A stretch of 64,000 nucleotides of DNA from CAWKGC01 sp963849005 (GTDB lineage: Bacteria; Pseudomonadota; Gammaproteobacteria; Burkholderiales; Usitatibacteraceae), in the NCBI GenBank assembly GCA_963849005.1, contig CAWKGC010000021.1:1-64000 (forward strand), written 5' to 3'. Positions 36,217 to 45,345 of the stretch are shown one piece after another (within the stretch, counting starts at the first letter, position 1; every line of letters starts with the position of its first letter). A program made the translations under genes and the position numbers. The notes below the pieces were generated by a model. The model saw only the letters and a list, made by a program, of their open reading frames with translations, was not told where the DNA came from and ran no database searches.

Positions 36217-36733
36217 GCGGTCCGCGCATCCGGCCATCGAGCCCCGGCGAAATGATCGCCGGCGAAGAGATGCCCCGCCGCAGCGAGATCCCCGAAGTGG
36301 GGCGATCCGCCGGCGAAGCTCTCCGCTTTCGACCCGGCGCCAGCACGGGCCGCGACCGAGTTGCCGCCCTCGTGACGGGCGGCCTTCGTAGCGGCGATTC
36401 AATTGCTCGGCAGGCATTGCGCTCGAAAGGGAGGGTCCGCCGAGGCGCCGATGGACATCGCTGCGTGAGGCGCGAAGCGCCGTCTCCCGACAGCGCAGGC
36501 AGGCGAGGCGGGCCGGGCTTCCATCGAGAGGTCGCGGCACTGACGCGAAGCAGGCGGTGCTGGATAAGGACGCCGATCTGACGAGGGCGTCGGCGCGGTC
36601 GTGAACACCTCGTGGCGCCGGGTCGAGGGGAAGCTCCCGCCCTCGCCACCCATTCGCCGGGTCGAAGGAAACCCCCCGCCATCGCCACCCATTCGCCGGG
36701 TCGAGGGGGACCCCCCGCCCTCGCCTCGGCTCC
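36217..36733. other. Gene-free stretch of about 0.5 kb
   Basis: No frame here on either strand shows homology or a ribosome site. The plus-strand open frame through it is Arg/Pro/Ala-rich and has no start or family resemblance, and the minus-strand frame is merely the wrong-frame continuation of DUF456. The only structure seen is the 39-base tandem repeat at 36616-36720. The rest is unstructured GC-rich sequence. Confidence 0.6.
36616..36720. repeat. 39-base tandem repeat, about 2.7 copies
   Basis: Units start at 36616, 36655 and 36694, each opening with CGCCGGGTCGA and, in the first two, closing with TCGCCACCCATT. The third breaks off after about 27 bases. The copies differ by a few bases. 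Period 39 is a multiple of three, yet the minus-strand translation (STRRMGGDGGGFP-like) lies beyond the DUF456 stop, so it is likely non-coding. Confidence 0.7.
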
Positions 36734-37217
36734 CTAGAGCAGGTACGCCGCAATGAAGATCCCGATCATCAGGAACCCGACGACGATCTTGGCGATCGCG
36801 CCGAAAATGAGCCCCAGCCACGTGCCGAGGCCGACCTTGCCGGCCTGGCCGAGGTGGCGCCGCGCGTAGAACTCGCCGGCGACCGCGCCGATGAAGGGGC
36901 CGAGCAGCAGCCCGGCGAATGCCGAGGAAGATGCCGACGATGCCGCCGATCGTCGCGCCAACCAGCGCCTGCGGGCTCGCGCCGACCTTCTTCGCGCCGA
37001 GCAGCGTGGCGATGAAATCGATTCCGAGCGACAGCGCTGCCAGTACGCCGATCGCCACCAGCGGCCAGGCGCCGACGCGCAGGAACCCTTCCGCCCAGGC
37101 GGCCAGGAGCAGCCCGCCGAACACCATCGGGATGCCGGGAATCAGCGGCACGACGGTGCCCGCCATCCCGATCACGATGACGATTACGGCGAGCGCCAGC
37201 AGGAGGTTGGTTTCCAT
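36734..37217 (-). CDS. DUF456 family small membrane protein (one frameshift)
   Basis: Integral membrane protein of about 160 residues in the DUF456 family. Helices are visible in METNLLLALAVIVIVIGMAG, VVPLIPGIPMVFGGLLLAAW and LVGATIGGIVGIFLG. The frame then breaks at about 36917, with one extra base, and resumes at FAGLLLGPFIGAVAGEFYAR and ends FLMIGIFIAAYLL. The length after correction is normal. The Yip1-family gene begins directly upstream, its stop touching this start, so both probably share a transcript. Function of DUF456 is unknown. Confidence 0.8.
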
Positions 37218-37836
37218 TCAGGTCAGTCCCAGGTTGGATGCGGCGGCGCCGAGGAGGAAAGAGGCGATGGCCATGAACACGAGCGAGAACACGACGAAGA
37301 ATACCGACTCGTCTTCCTTAACGCCCAGGAGGCGCACCGCGCCTTGCGAATAGAGCGATATCGCATGCAGGGCGAAAGCGAGGCACAGCAAGATGCCGGC
37401 CGGCATGACCAGCGCAACGCCGGATGCCCAAAGGGGCAGCGCGCCCAGCGTGGCGACATTGAGCGCGAGGCGGTAGTCCGGCCGCACGCGGGCAAGCGGC
37501 GCGACAAGGCAGAAGGCCGCTGCGATTGCGAAGACGGAGATCACGGACAACAGGAACGTGGCTCGCCACCGCGCCGGGAATGCGGTCATTGCGGACGTGG
37601 TAGCCGAAGACAGGGCTCCATTCGCCGCCAAGGAAGGTCATGCCGATGCAGGAGGCGAGGGGCGCGATCAGGGAAAACGGCAGGATGTAGCGCAGCGCCA
37701 GCTCGAGCGGGCCGAGGGGGTGCCGGGCGGCATGGTCCCAGGCGGCTGCGGGGGTGAACAGCATGGACCGCAGCGTCACGAGCGGAGACATGGAAGCGGC
37801 AAGGACCTGTTGCACGGGACCGGAAATCGGAGGCAT
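37218..37836 (-). CDS. Yip1/DUF1282-family membrane protein (one frameshift)
   Basis: Membrane protein of about 205 residues. The N-terminal frame reads VTLRSMLFTPAAAWDHAARH and YILPFSLIAPLASCIGMTFL. A break between 37575 and 37600 shifts to the frame with FLLSVISVFAIAAAFCLVAP, ALPLWASGVALVMPAGILLC and FLLGAAASNLGLT. One surplus base explains the shift. Five helices fit the Yip1 family of bacterial inner-membrane proteins, which lack an assigned reaction. It is divergent from the first GlcD-type gene, with a 65-base gap that includes an AT-rich GCTATTCTAGG. Confidence 0.72.
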
Positions 37837-37901
37837 ACCCCTATGCTATTCTAGGTTTGCCCTTCGGCAACCACGCTTGGCGCCTATTCCTTTCCCCCAC
37901 G

Positions 37902-39389
37902 ATGGCCTCCCTGGAACCGATCGTCCCCCGTGCGCAAAAGCGTGGAATCGTGCGCGATGCGTTGTCGGCCAGCCTGCCTGCCGCAGCCGTGCTGGCCGAG
38001 CGCGAGGAGCTGGTGCCCTACGAGTGCGACGGGCTGTCCGTGTATCGCAAGACACCGCTGGTGGCGGCGCTGCCCCGCGATGAGGCCGAGGCGGCCGCGG
38101 TGATGCGAGTGGCGCGCGAGACCGGCACGCCGGTGGTCGCGCGCGGCTCGGGCACGGGGCTCTCAGGCGGCGCGCTGCCGCACGAGGAGGGCATCCTCCT
38201 GTCGATGGCGAAGTTCAGCCGGATCGTTTCGATCGATGCGCTGGCGCGCACGGCGCATGTGCAGCCGGGCGTGCGCAATGCGCAGATTTCCGAGGCCGTC
38301 GCGCCGCTGGGCCTGTACTACGCGCCGGACCCGTCGAGCCAGATCGCCTGTTCGATCGGCGGCAACGTGGCCGAAAACGCCGGTGGAGTGCATTGCCTCA
38401 AGTACGGCCTCACCGTGCACAACATCCTCAAGGTGCGCGCCATCACCATCGAAGGCGACCTGATCGACTGCGGCAGCGATGCGCTCGACTCGCCCGGCTA
38501 CGATTTGCTGGCGCTCGTCACCGGGTCGGAGGGCCTGCTCGCGGTGACGCTCGAAGTGACGGTGAAGCTGCTGCCGAAGGCGCAGCTCGCGCAGGTGGTC
38601 ATGGCGTCGTTCGATTCGGTCGAGAAGGCCGGCGACGCGGTGGCGGCAGTGATCGGCGCAGGCATCGTCCCGGCGGGACTCGAGATGATGGACAAGATGG
38701 CCACGGCCGCGGTCGAGGATTTCGTCCATGCGCACTACGACCTCGATGCCGCCGCGATCCTGCTGTGCGAATCCGACGGGACTCCCGAGGAGGTCCGTGA
38801 AGAGGTCGGCAAGATGATCGAAGTCATGAAGGCGGCGGGCGCCACGCGGGTGCAGGTATCGCGCGACGACGCCGAGCGGCTGCGCTTCTGGTCGGGCCGC
38901 AAGGCCGCCTTCCCCGCGGTGGGCCGCATCTCGCCGGACTACTACTGCATCGACGGTTCGATCCCGAGGAAGGCGCTGGCGATGGTGCTGCGGCGCACCG
39001 AGGAGTTCTCGAGGCAATACGGCCTGCGCTGCGCGAACGTGTTCCATGCCGGCGACGGCAACCTGCATCCGCTGATCCTCTTCGATGCCAACGTCGAAGG
39101 CGAGCTGGAAAGGGCCGAGAACTTCGCCGCCGACCTGCTCGAGCTGTGCATCGAAGTCGGCGGCACGATCACCGGCGAGCACGGCGTGGGCATCGAGAAG
39201 ATCAACCAGATGTGCAGCCAGTTCCGCACGCCAGAGCTGCTGCAGTTCCATGCGATCAAGGCTGCGTTCGACCCGCCCGGGCTGCTCAATCCCGGCAAGG
39301 CGATCCCGACGCTCAGCCGCTGCGCGGAGTACGGGCGCATGCGCGTGTCGGGAGGAAAAATGCCGCATGCTGACCTGCCGCGATTCTGA
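37902..39389 (+). CDS. glcD: FAD-linked oxidase, GlcD-type (first of two paralogues)
   Basis: FAD-dependent 2-hydroxyacid oxidoreductase of 495 residues, intact in frame. The PCMH-type FAD domain carries VVARGSGTGLSGGALPHEEG and YYAPDPSSQIACSIGGNVAE, then NAGGVHCLKYGLTVHNILKV. The C-terminal cap ends in FHAGDGNLHPLILFDANVE, GGTITGEHGVGIEKINQMC and FDPPGLLNPGKAIPT, typical of GlcD and D-lactate dehydrogenases. It overlaps the next gene by one base (TGATG) and heads the glc operon. A second GlcD follows immediately, so this copy may act on a different 2-hydroxyacid or form a mixed complex. Confidence 0.83.
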   Translation: MASLEPIVPRAQKRGIVRDALSASLPAAAVLAEREELVPYECDGLSVYRKTPLVAALPRDEAEAAAVMRVARETGTPVVARGSGTGLSGGALPHEEGILLSMAKFSRIVSIDALARTAHVQPGVRNAQISEAVAPLGLYYAPDPSSQIACSIGGNVAENAGGVHCLKYGLTVHNILKVRAITIEGDLIDCGSDALDSPGYDLLALVTGSEGLLAVTLEVTVKLLPKAQLAQVVMASFDSVEKAGDAVAAVIGAGIVPAGLEMMDKMATAAVEDFVHAHYDLDAAAILLCESDGTPEEVREEVGKMIEVMKAAGATRVQVSRDDAERLRFWSGRKAAFPAVGRISPDYYCIDGSIPRKALAMVLRRTEEFSRQYGLRCANVFHAGDGNLHPLILFDANVEGELERAENFAADLLELCIEVGGTITGEHGVGIEKINQMCSQFRTPELLQFHAIKAAFDPPGLLNPGKAIPTLSRCAEYGRMRVSGGKMPHADLPRF

Positions 39390-40868
39390 TGGTCGCCGTT
39401 CCTCGCGCGGATTCCCGTGCCGCCCTGCTTGCGCAACTCGGCGCGATCACGCCCAAGCCCGCGATCTTCGCCGACGAGGAGTCGCTCCGGCCGTTCGAGA
39501 CCGACGCGTTCATCTCCCACCGCGAGGTGCCGCTGGCCGCGGTGCTGCCGGAAAACGAGGAACAGGTGCGCAAGGTGATCGGCGTGTGCCGCGCGGCCGG
39601 CGTTGCCGTGGTGACGCGCGGCGCGGGCACCGGAATTTCCGGCGGGGCGATCCCGAACCGCGACGGCATCCTGCTGGTGATGTCGAAGATGCGCGGCGTG
39701 CTCGCGCGTCGATCGCGCTGGCGCGCAGCGCGACGGTGGAACCGGGCGTGCGCAACCTGCAGATCTCCGATTGCGCCGCGCCGTACGGCCTTTACTACGC
39801 TCCCGATCCGTCAAGCCAGTCGATCTGCTCGATCGGCGGCAACGTGGCCGAGAATTCCGGCGGCATCCATTGCCTCAAGTACGGGCTCACCACGCACAAC
39901 CTGTACGCGGTTCGCGCGATCGATGCCGAGGGCGACGTGCTCGAACTCGGCGGGCCTGCGCTCGACAGTCCCGGCTACGACCTGCTCGCACTCATCGCCG
40001 GCAGCGAGGGCAACCTCGGCGTGGTCACGCGCGTGACGGTGAAACTCCTGCCCGTACCGCAGGCGACGCAGACGCTGCTTGCCGCGTTTCGCGGCGTTCC
40101 CGAGGCGGCCGAGGCGGTGGGCGCGCATCATCGGCGAAGGCGTCATCCCGGCGGCGCTGGAGATGATGGACAAGGTGGTGATCGACGCCTGCGAGAAGTT
40201 CATGGCGGCGGGATTCCCGCAGGATGCCGAGGCGCTGCTGCTGGTCGAGATCGACGGCGGCCGCGAGGAGGTCGGGGAGGCGATCGCGCAGGTGCGGGCG
40301 ATTCTCGAGCGCTGCGGCGCGCAGGAAGTGCGCGCGGCGGAAAGCGCGGAGGAGCGGGAACGCCTGTGGCGTTCACGCAAGGGCGCGTTCGCCGCGCTGG
40401 CAACGATCCGACCCGGATTACTACACGATCGACGGCACCATTCCCCGGCGCTGCCTTCCGGAAATGCTCGAGCGCATCCGCGCGCTCGCCGCCGAATACC
40501 GCCTTCTGGTGGGCAACGTCTTCCATGCCGGCGACGGCAACATCCATCCGTGCATCTTCTACGATGCCAATGTCCCGGGCGAACTGGAGAAGAGCGAGGA
40601 ACTGGGCGGGCGCATCCTCGAGATCTGCGTGGAGATGGGCGGCACCATCACCGGGGAGCACGGCGTGGGCATCGAGAAACTGAAGCAGATGTGCGTGCAG
40701 TTCCGCGCCGCCGAGATCGCCGCGTTCCACGACGTGAAGCGCGCCTTTGATCCCGACGGGATCCTGAATCCCGGCAAGGCGGTCCCGACGCTCAAGCGTT
40801 GCGCCGAATGGGGCGGGATGCACGTGCGTGGCGGCCGATTGCCGCGCGCCGACATTCCGCGCTTCTGA
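39389..40868 (+). CDS. glcD: Glycolate oxidase FAD subunit GlcD (three frameshifts)
   Basis: Second GlcD-type subunit, about 490 residues when the frame is restored. Segments in order are VVTRGAGTGISGGAIPNRDG, then YYAPDPSSQSICSIGGNVAE, NSGGIHCLKYGLTTHNLYAV, then VIPAALEMMDKVVIDACEKF, and finally YYTIDGTIPRRCLPEMLERI, FHAGDGNIHPCIFYDANVPG and FDPDGILNPGKAVPTLKRC. Breaks lie near 39705, 40127 and 40420, each fitting one surplus base, hence probable sequencing errors. It continues directly into glcE. Together with GlcE and GlcF it would oxidise glycolate to glyoxylate at the membrane. Confidence 0.82.
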
Positions 40869-40876
40869 AACGGGCC

Positions 40877-41946
40877 ATGGCAGAGTTCATGACCAATTCC
40901 GCGATCGGAGCGCTGTGCGAGAGGGTTCGGCATGCCGCCCAGGCCAGGACGCCACTGCGCATCCGCGGCGGCGGCAGCAAGGACTTCTATGGCGGCGATT
41001 CGACCGGCGAAGCGCTCGATGTCGCGGGCTTTCCGGGCATCGTCGCCTACGAGCCGCGTGAGCTTGTGCTGACGGTGCAGGCGGGCACCCCGCTTGCGGA
41101 AGTGGAGGCCGCGCTCGCCGCCGAGCGGCAGATGCTGGCCTTCGAGCCGCCGCATTTCGGGCCTTCGGCCACGATCGGAGGGGCTGTGGCGACAGGACTC
41201 TCCGGCCCGCGCCGACCGTATGCGGGCGCGGTGCGCGACTTCGTGCTCGGCACCAACATCGTCAACGGCAAGGGCGAGGCGCTGGCCTTCGGCGGGCGCG
41301 TGATCAAGAACGTCGCGGGCTACGATGTCTCGCGCCTGATGACCGGCGCGATGGGCACGCTCGGCATCCTTACCGAGGTGTCGTTCAAGGTGCTGCCCGC
41401 TGCCGGTCGCGGAAACCACGATGCGCCTCGAGATGGCCGAAGCGCAGGCGATCGAAGTCGATGAACCGGTGGGCGGGGCAACCGCTGCCACTGTCCGCCA
41501 CTTCCTGGAACGCAGGCGTGCTTCACGTCAGGCTTTCGGGCGCGGCGTCCGCCGTCTCCAGTGCGCGCGCGAAAATTGGTGGCGACGAGATGCCGGATGG
41601 CGGAGATTCTGGAAGGGCCTGCGCGAGCAGGCGGCGCCCTTCTTCTCCGGCCGCAGCTGTGGCGCGTATCCGTGCCGCAGACTGCTGCGCCGCTCGCGGC
41701 ATGCCGCAGCCGCAATTGATCGAATGGGGCGGCGGCGTGCGCTGGCTGACGGGCGACCTCGATGCCCGGGCACTGCGCGAGGAGGTTGCGGCGCTGGGCG
41801 GCCACGTCACCTTGTTCCGCGGCGGCGACAAGTCGGTCGGCGTTTTCCATCCCCTCGCTCCTGCGATCGCGAAGATCCACCGCCGCCTCAAGGACGCCTT
41901 CGATCCGGCAGGCATCCTCAACCCCGGCCGCATGCCCGGCTTCTGA
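40877..41946 (+). CDS. glcE: Glycolate oxidase FAD-binding subunit GlcE (several frameshifts)
   Basis: GlcE of about 355 residues after correction. The intact N-terminal frame runs to about 41400 with LRIRGGGSKDFYGGDSTGEA, GPSATIGGAVATGLSGPRRP and VIKNVAGYDVSRLMTGAMGT. Next come MRLEMAEAQ, then WNAGVLHVRLSGAASAVSSA, then FWKGLREQAAPFFSGR, and last RWLTGDLDARALREEVAALG, ending FDPAGILNPGRMPGF. At least four breaks lie near 41405, 41460, 41605 and 41660-41700. The whole family length is represented, so these are most likely base-call insertions. The gene is the usual middle member of the glcDEF operon. Confidence 0.8.
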
Positions 41947-41966
41947 TGCCGGGAACGGCCGCCATC

Positions 41967-42601
41967 ATGTACACGCTCTATTACGCGCCCGGCTCGTGTT
42001 CGATGCTGGTCAACATGCTGCTCGAGGAGCTCTGCCGTCCCGTTCGAGGCGGTGCGCATCGATTTCGGGCGCGGCGAGCATCGGCGACCGGAGTTTCTCG
42101 CGATCAATGCCAAGGGCAAGGTGCCGGCGCTTGTGACTTCCGAGGGGGTGATCACCGAATGCATGGCGATCGCCGAGATGCTCTGCGACCGCCACGGCGG
42201 CGAGGCGCTGCTCGGCAAGCCGGGCAGCGCTCGGCGCGCGAAGACGCTCGAGGCGATGGCAACGCTCGCCACCGAGATCCATCCGCTGTTCAACCGTTTC
42301 TTTCATGAGAGCGATTTCTCCGCCGATCCCGCGGTGCAGGCGGCGGTCAAGGCGCACGGCACCACGAAACTGCTGGCGTGGTTTCGCGAGCAGGATGCCG
42401 CGCTCAAGGGCGAATACTGGTCGGGCGGCGATCGCCAACGGCTCGCCGACCATTACTTCGCCGTCATCGCGCGCTGGGGTCGATGGCTTGATCCGCCCGC
42501 TACGCGAATGAAGAACATCGAACCCTTCCTCGAGTCGCATGGCGGCGCGCCCCGCCGTTGCGCGCGCCTTGGCGCGCGAGGGCAACACGCTCTTTTCCTG
42601 A
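41967..42601 (+). CDS. Glutathione S-transferase-like protein (two frameshifts)
   Basis: GST of about 210 residues inserted between glcE and glcF. The N-terminal thioredoxin-like part reads YTLYYAPGSCSMLVNMLLEE, followed after a break near 42035 by EFLAINAKGKVPALVTSEGV and TECMAIAEMLCDRHG. The helical domain ends, after a second break near 42536, with MAARPAVARALAREGNTLFS, in the frame that stops at 42599-42601. An in-frame ATG at 41946 overlaps the glcE stop and is an alternative start. Its role within the glycolate operon is unclear; detoxifying an aldehyde product is a guess. Confidence 0.72.
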
Positions 42602-42605
42602 CGCC

Positions 42606-43842
42606 ATGCAGACCAATCTCGCACCGGAAATCCGCAGCACGCCACAGGGCATCGAGGCCGATGCCATCCTGCGCAAGTGCGTGCATTGCGGCTTCTGCCT
42701 CGCGACCTGCCCCACCTACAACCTGCTCGGCGACGAACTCGACAGCCCGCGCGGCCGCATCTACCTGATGAAACAGATGCTCGAGGGCGCGCCCGTCACC
42801 GCGCGTACGCAACTGCACCTGGACCGCTGCCTCACTTGCCGCGCGTGCGAGACGACCTGTCCTTCGGGCGTGGAGTACGGCCGGCTCGTCGATATCGGAC
42901 GCGAGATGGTCGAGGAGAAGGTCGGTCGTCCGGCAGGGTCGTCGCTGCTGCGCTGGGCGCTCGGGAAGACATTGCCGAAGCGCGCCCTGTTCGGCGCGAT
43001 GCTCGGACTCGGGCGGGTGTTCAGGCCGCTGTTGCCTGCGGCGCTGGCGAAGCAGGTTCCCGTCGCCCGGGCTGCGGGAGAATGGCCGGCCGCGCGCCAT
43101 GCGAGAAAGATGATCGTCCTCGAGGGCTGCGTGCAACCGTCGATGGCGCCTTCGATCAACAGCGCGGCGGCACGCGTCCTCGATGCCATCGGCATTTCGC
43201 TGGTGCGAGCGCAAGGCGAGGGTTGCTGCGGCGCGGTTTCCCACCACCTCGAACCGCCACGACGACGCCCTCGGTCATGTGCGCGCCAACATCGACGCGT
43301 GGTGGCCGCACGTCGAGTCGGGTGCCGAGGCGATCGTGATCACCGCGAGCGGTTGCGGCACGATGGTGCGCGACTACGGCCACCTCCTCGAGCGCGATCC
43401 GGCCTACGCCGCGAAGGCGGCACGCATCACGGCGCTCGCGAGCGACATTTCCGAGGTCGTGGCAGCAGAAGGGGCCGCGCTGGGCCGCGTGCTCGCCGCG
43501 GCGAAGCCTGCGACCCCGACGCGCCTCGCCTTCCATTCCCCGTGCTCGCTGCAGCACGGCCAGAAGATCCGCGGCGTCGTCGAAGGCCTGCTGCGCGATG
43601 CGGGGTTTGCGCTCACGCCCGTCCCCGACGCCCATGTGTGCTGCGGTTCCGCGGGCACCTATTCGATCCTGCAGCCGGCCCTGTCGGAGCAGTTGCTCGC
43701 CAACAAGGTCAAGGCGCTCGAGTCGGGTTCGCCGCAGGAAATCGCCACCGCCAACATCGGCTGCCTCGTGCACATCGGCAGCGGCACGGGCCTTCCGGTG
43801 CGCCACTGGATCGAACTGCTCGACGCGCGCCTGGCGCGCTAG
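42606..43842 (+). CDS. glcF: Glycolate oxidase iron-sulfur subunit GlcF (one frameshift)
   Basis: Iron-sulfur subunit of about 411 residues. Two [4Fe-4S] clusters are held by C25/C28/C31/C35 (CVHCGFCLATCP) and C75/C78/C81/C85 (CLTCRACETTCP). The C-terminal half has two CCG-type domains, with GEGCCGAVSHHL and AHVCCGSAGTYSILQPALSE. The frame breaks near 43251, one surplus base in CTCGAACC, between those domains. It ends the glc operon and overlaps the convergent LysR gene by four bases. GlcF passes electrons from glycolate to quinone. Confidence 0.87.
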
Positions 43843-44753
43843 GGCACGCCTGCGGCAAACTGCGCCGTGATGAAGGAGATGAAGGCGCGGATCTTCGGCG
43901 GCATGTGGCGGTGCGGCGCGTAGATCGCGTAGAGGTCGGCACCGTCCTGGCTCTCCCATTCGGGCATCACCCGCACCAGCTTGCCCGAGGCAAAGTCCTC
44001 GCCGGCCATGAATGACGGGAGCAGCGCGATGCCCAGTCCGTTTGCCGCCAGCAGCTGGATCGGTTCGGCGCTGTCGGAGCGATACAGCGGCTCGATCGGC
44101 TGGGCGACCTTGCGCTTTCCCTTGCGAAAATTCCAGACCATGGGCCGCGAGCCGACAGCGAGCGTCAGGCAGTCATGGCCGGGCAGTTCTTCGGGCGAAT
44201 GCGGCGTGCCGCGCTCGGCGAGGTAGGCGGGCGAGGCGCAGACGACGGTCGTCAGCGTCGCAAGCTTTTTCGCCACGAGCAGCGAAGGAGGCGAGTAGGT
44301 GGCGCGGATCGCGATGTCGAGGCCTTCCTGCAGGAAATCCGCGACCCGGTTGCTCGCCTCGACTTCGAGGCGAACCTCGGGATAACGGCGGTGGAAGTCC
44401 GCGAGCCCGGGGACAAGGAAGCGCAGCACGATGGCCGGCGGCGCGCTCACGCGCACCACGCCGCGCGGCACCGCGTGCAATTCCGCAAGAGCGTCGCGCG
44501 CGGCCTCAACCTCATCGAGGATGCGCGCGCAATGCTCGTGATAGGCGCGGCCGGCCTCGGTGAGCGAGAGGCTGCGCGTGCTGCGCTGCAGGAGCTTCGC
44601 GCCGACTTCCTGCTCGAGCTTCGCGATGTGCTTGCTCACTACCGAGGGCGTGCTGCCGAGGCGCTGCGCTGCCTTCGAGAAGCTGCCCAGCTTCACCACA
44701 TGGGCAAAGGTGAGCATGTAGGGGAGGATCCGGGAGTCGAGGTTTGTTTCCAT
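43839..44753 (-). CDS. LysR-family transcriptional regulator
   Basis: Regulator of 304 residues with an N-terminal winged helix-turn-helix (FAHVVKLGSFSKAAQRLGST, PSVVSKHIAKLEQEVGAKLL) and a LysR effector domain from about 90. The effector part contains IVLRFLVPGLADFHRRYPEV and GLGIALLPSFMAGEDFASGK, the CrgA-like branch. It is divergent from a small cytochrome c gene across 106 bases, the classic layout for a LysR regulator and its target. It also converges on glcF with a four-base overlap, so control of the glc operon is less likely but possible. Confidence 0.87.
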   Translation of the reverse strand: METNLDSRILPYMLTFAHVVKLGSFSKAAQRLGSTPSVVSKHIAKLEQEVGAKLLQRSTRSLSLTEAGRAYHEHCARILDEVEAARDALAELHAVPRGVVRVSAPPAIVLRFLVPGLADFHRRYPEVRLEVEASNRVADFLQEGLDIAIRATYSPPSLLVAKKLATLTTVVCASPAYLAERGTPHSPEELPGHDCLTLAVGSRPMVWNFRKGKRKVAQPIEPLYRSDSAEPIQLLAANGLGIALLPSFMAGEDFASGKLVRVMPEWESQDGADLYAIYAPHRHMPPKIRAFISFITAQFAAGVP

Positions 44754-44768
44754 GGTGGAAAGAATGGT

Positions 44769-44843
44769 ATTCCGGTTGGCCGGCTAGTGTCTATGACCGG
44801 AAACCGGACAATGGCACCCACACCGGCCGATTGTTGCCGGAAT
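44769..44843. promoter_or_regulatory. Divergent LysR/cytochrome c promoter region with inverted ATTCCGG arms
   Basis: ATTCCGG at 44769-44775 pairs with CCGGAAT at 44837-44843, and CCGG-rich steps (GGCCGG, ACCGGAAACCGG, CCGGCC) lie between. This symmetry in a divergent intergenic region fits LysR operator architecture, but neither start site is certain. AAGGAG at 44849-44854 is the ribosome site of the cytochrome gene. Confidence 0.35.
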
Positions 44844-44859
44844 GGAATAAGGAGCTGCC

Positions 44860-45345
44860 ATGAAACAACTGATGCTTGCCACCCTTCTCGCCTTGTCCGG
44901 CCTTGCCGCAATGGCGTCTGACCCGCCATCGTGCGCGGCCGCAGCGTTGCAGTGGAGGCCGGGTGCGTGGCCTGCCACTCGCCCAACGGCGCCGCGTCGC
45001 CGGAGCGCGGCTGGCTCACGGGCAATGCCACCGGGCAACTTGGCCCGTGGGGCACGACCTACGCATCGAACCTTCGCATCTCGCTTGCGCGCATGAGCGA
45101 GGAAACCTGGCTGCGTTACGCCGCGAAGCTGGAGCCGCGCGCGCCGATGCCGGCCGACGCCCTGCAGCGGCTGGACGTCGAGCGACCTGCGCGCGCTCTA
45201 TCGTTACGTCAGGGCCGCGGGCGTCGAAGGCGCGCAGGTGCCGTACGCGATGGCGCCGGGACAGGTGCCGCCGGCGCCTTTCGTCGCATTTCCGGGCGCG
45301 ATCGAGCTGCCGGGACAGGCGAGCTACCGCATCGCGCGTTGGTAG
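44860..45345 (+). CDS. Small exported c-type cytochrome-like protein (two frameshifts)
   Basis: Reading across breaks near 44928 and 45178 gives a protein of about 160 residues. The signal peptide is MKQLMLATLLALSGLAAMAS. The next frame holds GRSVAVEAGCVACHSPNG, the CxxCH haem site, then GNATGQLGPWGTTYASNLRI and MSEETWLRYAAKLEPRAPMP. The last frame has ALYRYVRAAGVEGAQVPYAM and ends ELPGQASYRIARW. This is the pattern of periplasmic monohaem cytochromes c that accept electrons from a dehydrogenase. It is divergent from a LysR regulator and faces the GT39-like gene. Exact partner unknown. Confidence 0.65.

Noticed and set aside
36399..36733. Repeat-containing C-terminal extension of DUF456
   Set aside because: The long frame only exists by reading past the frame break. 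The corrected DUF456 frame stops at 36734 at the normal family length.
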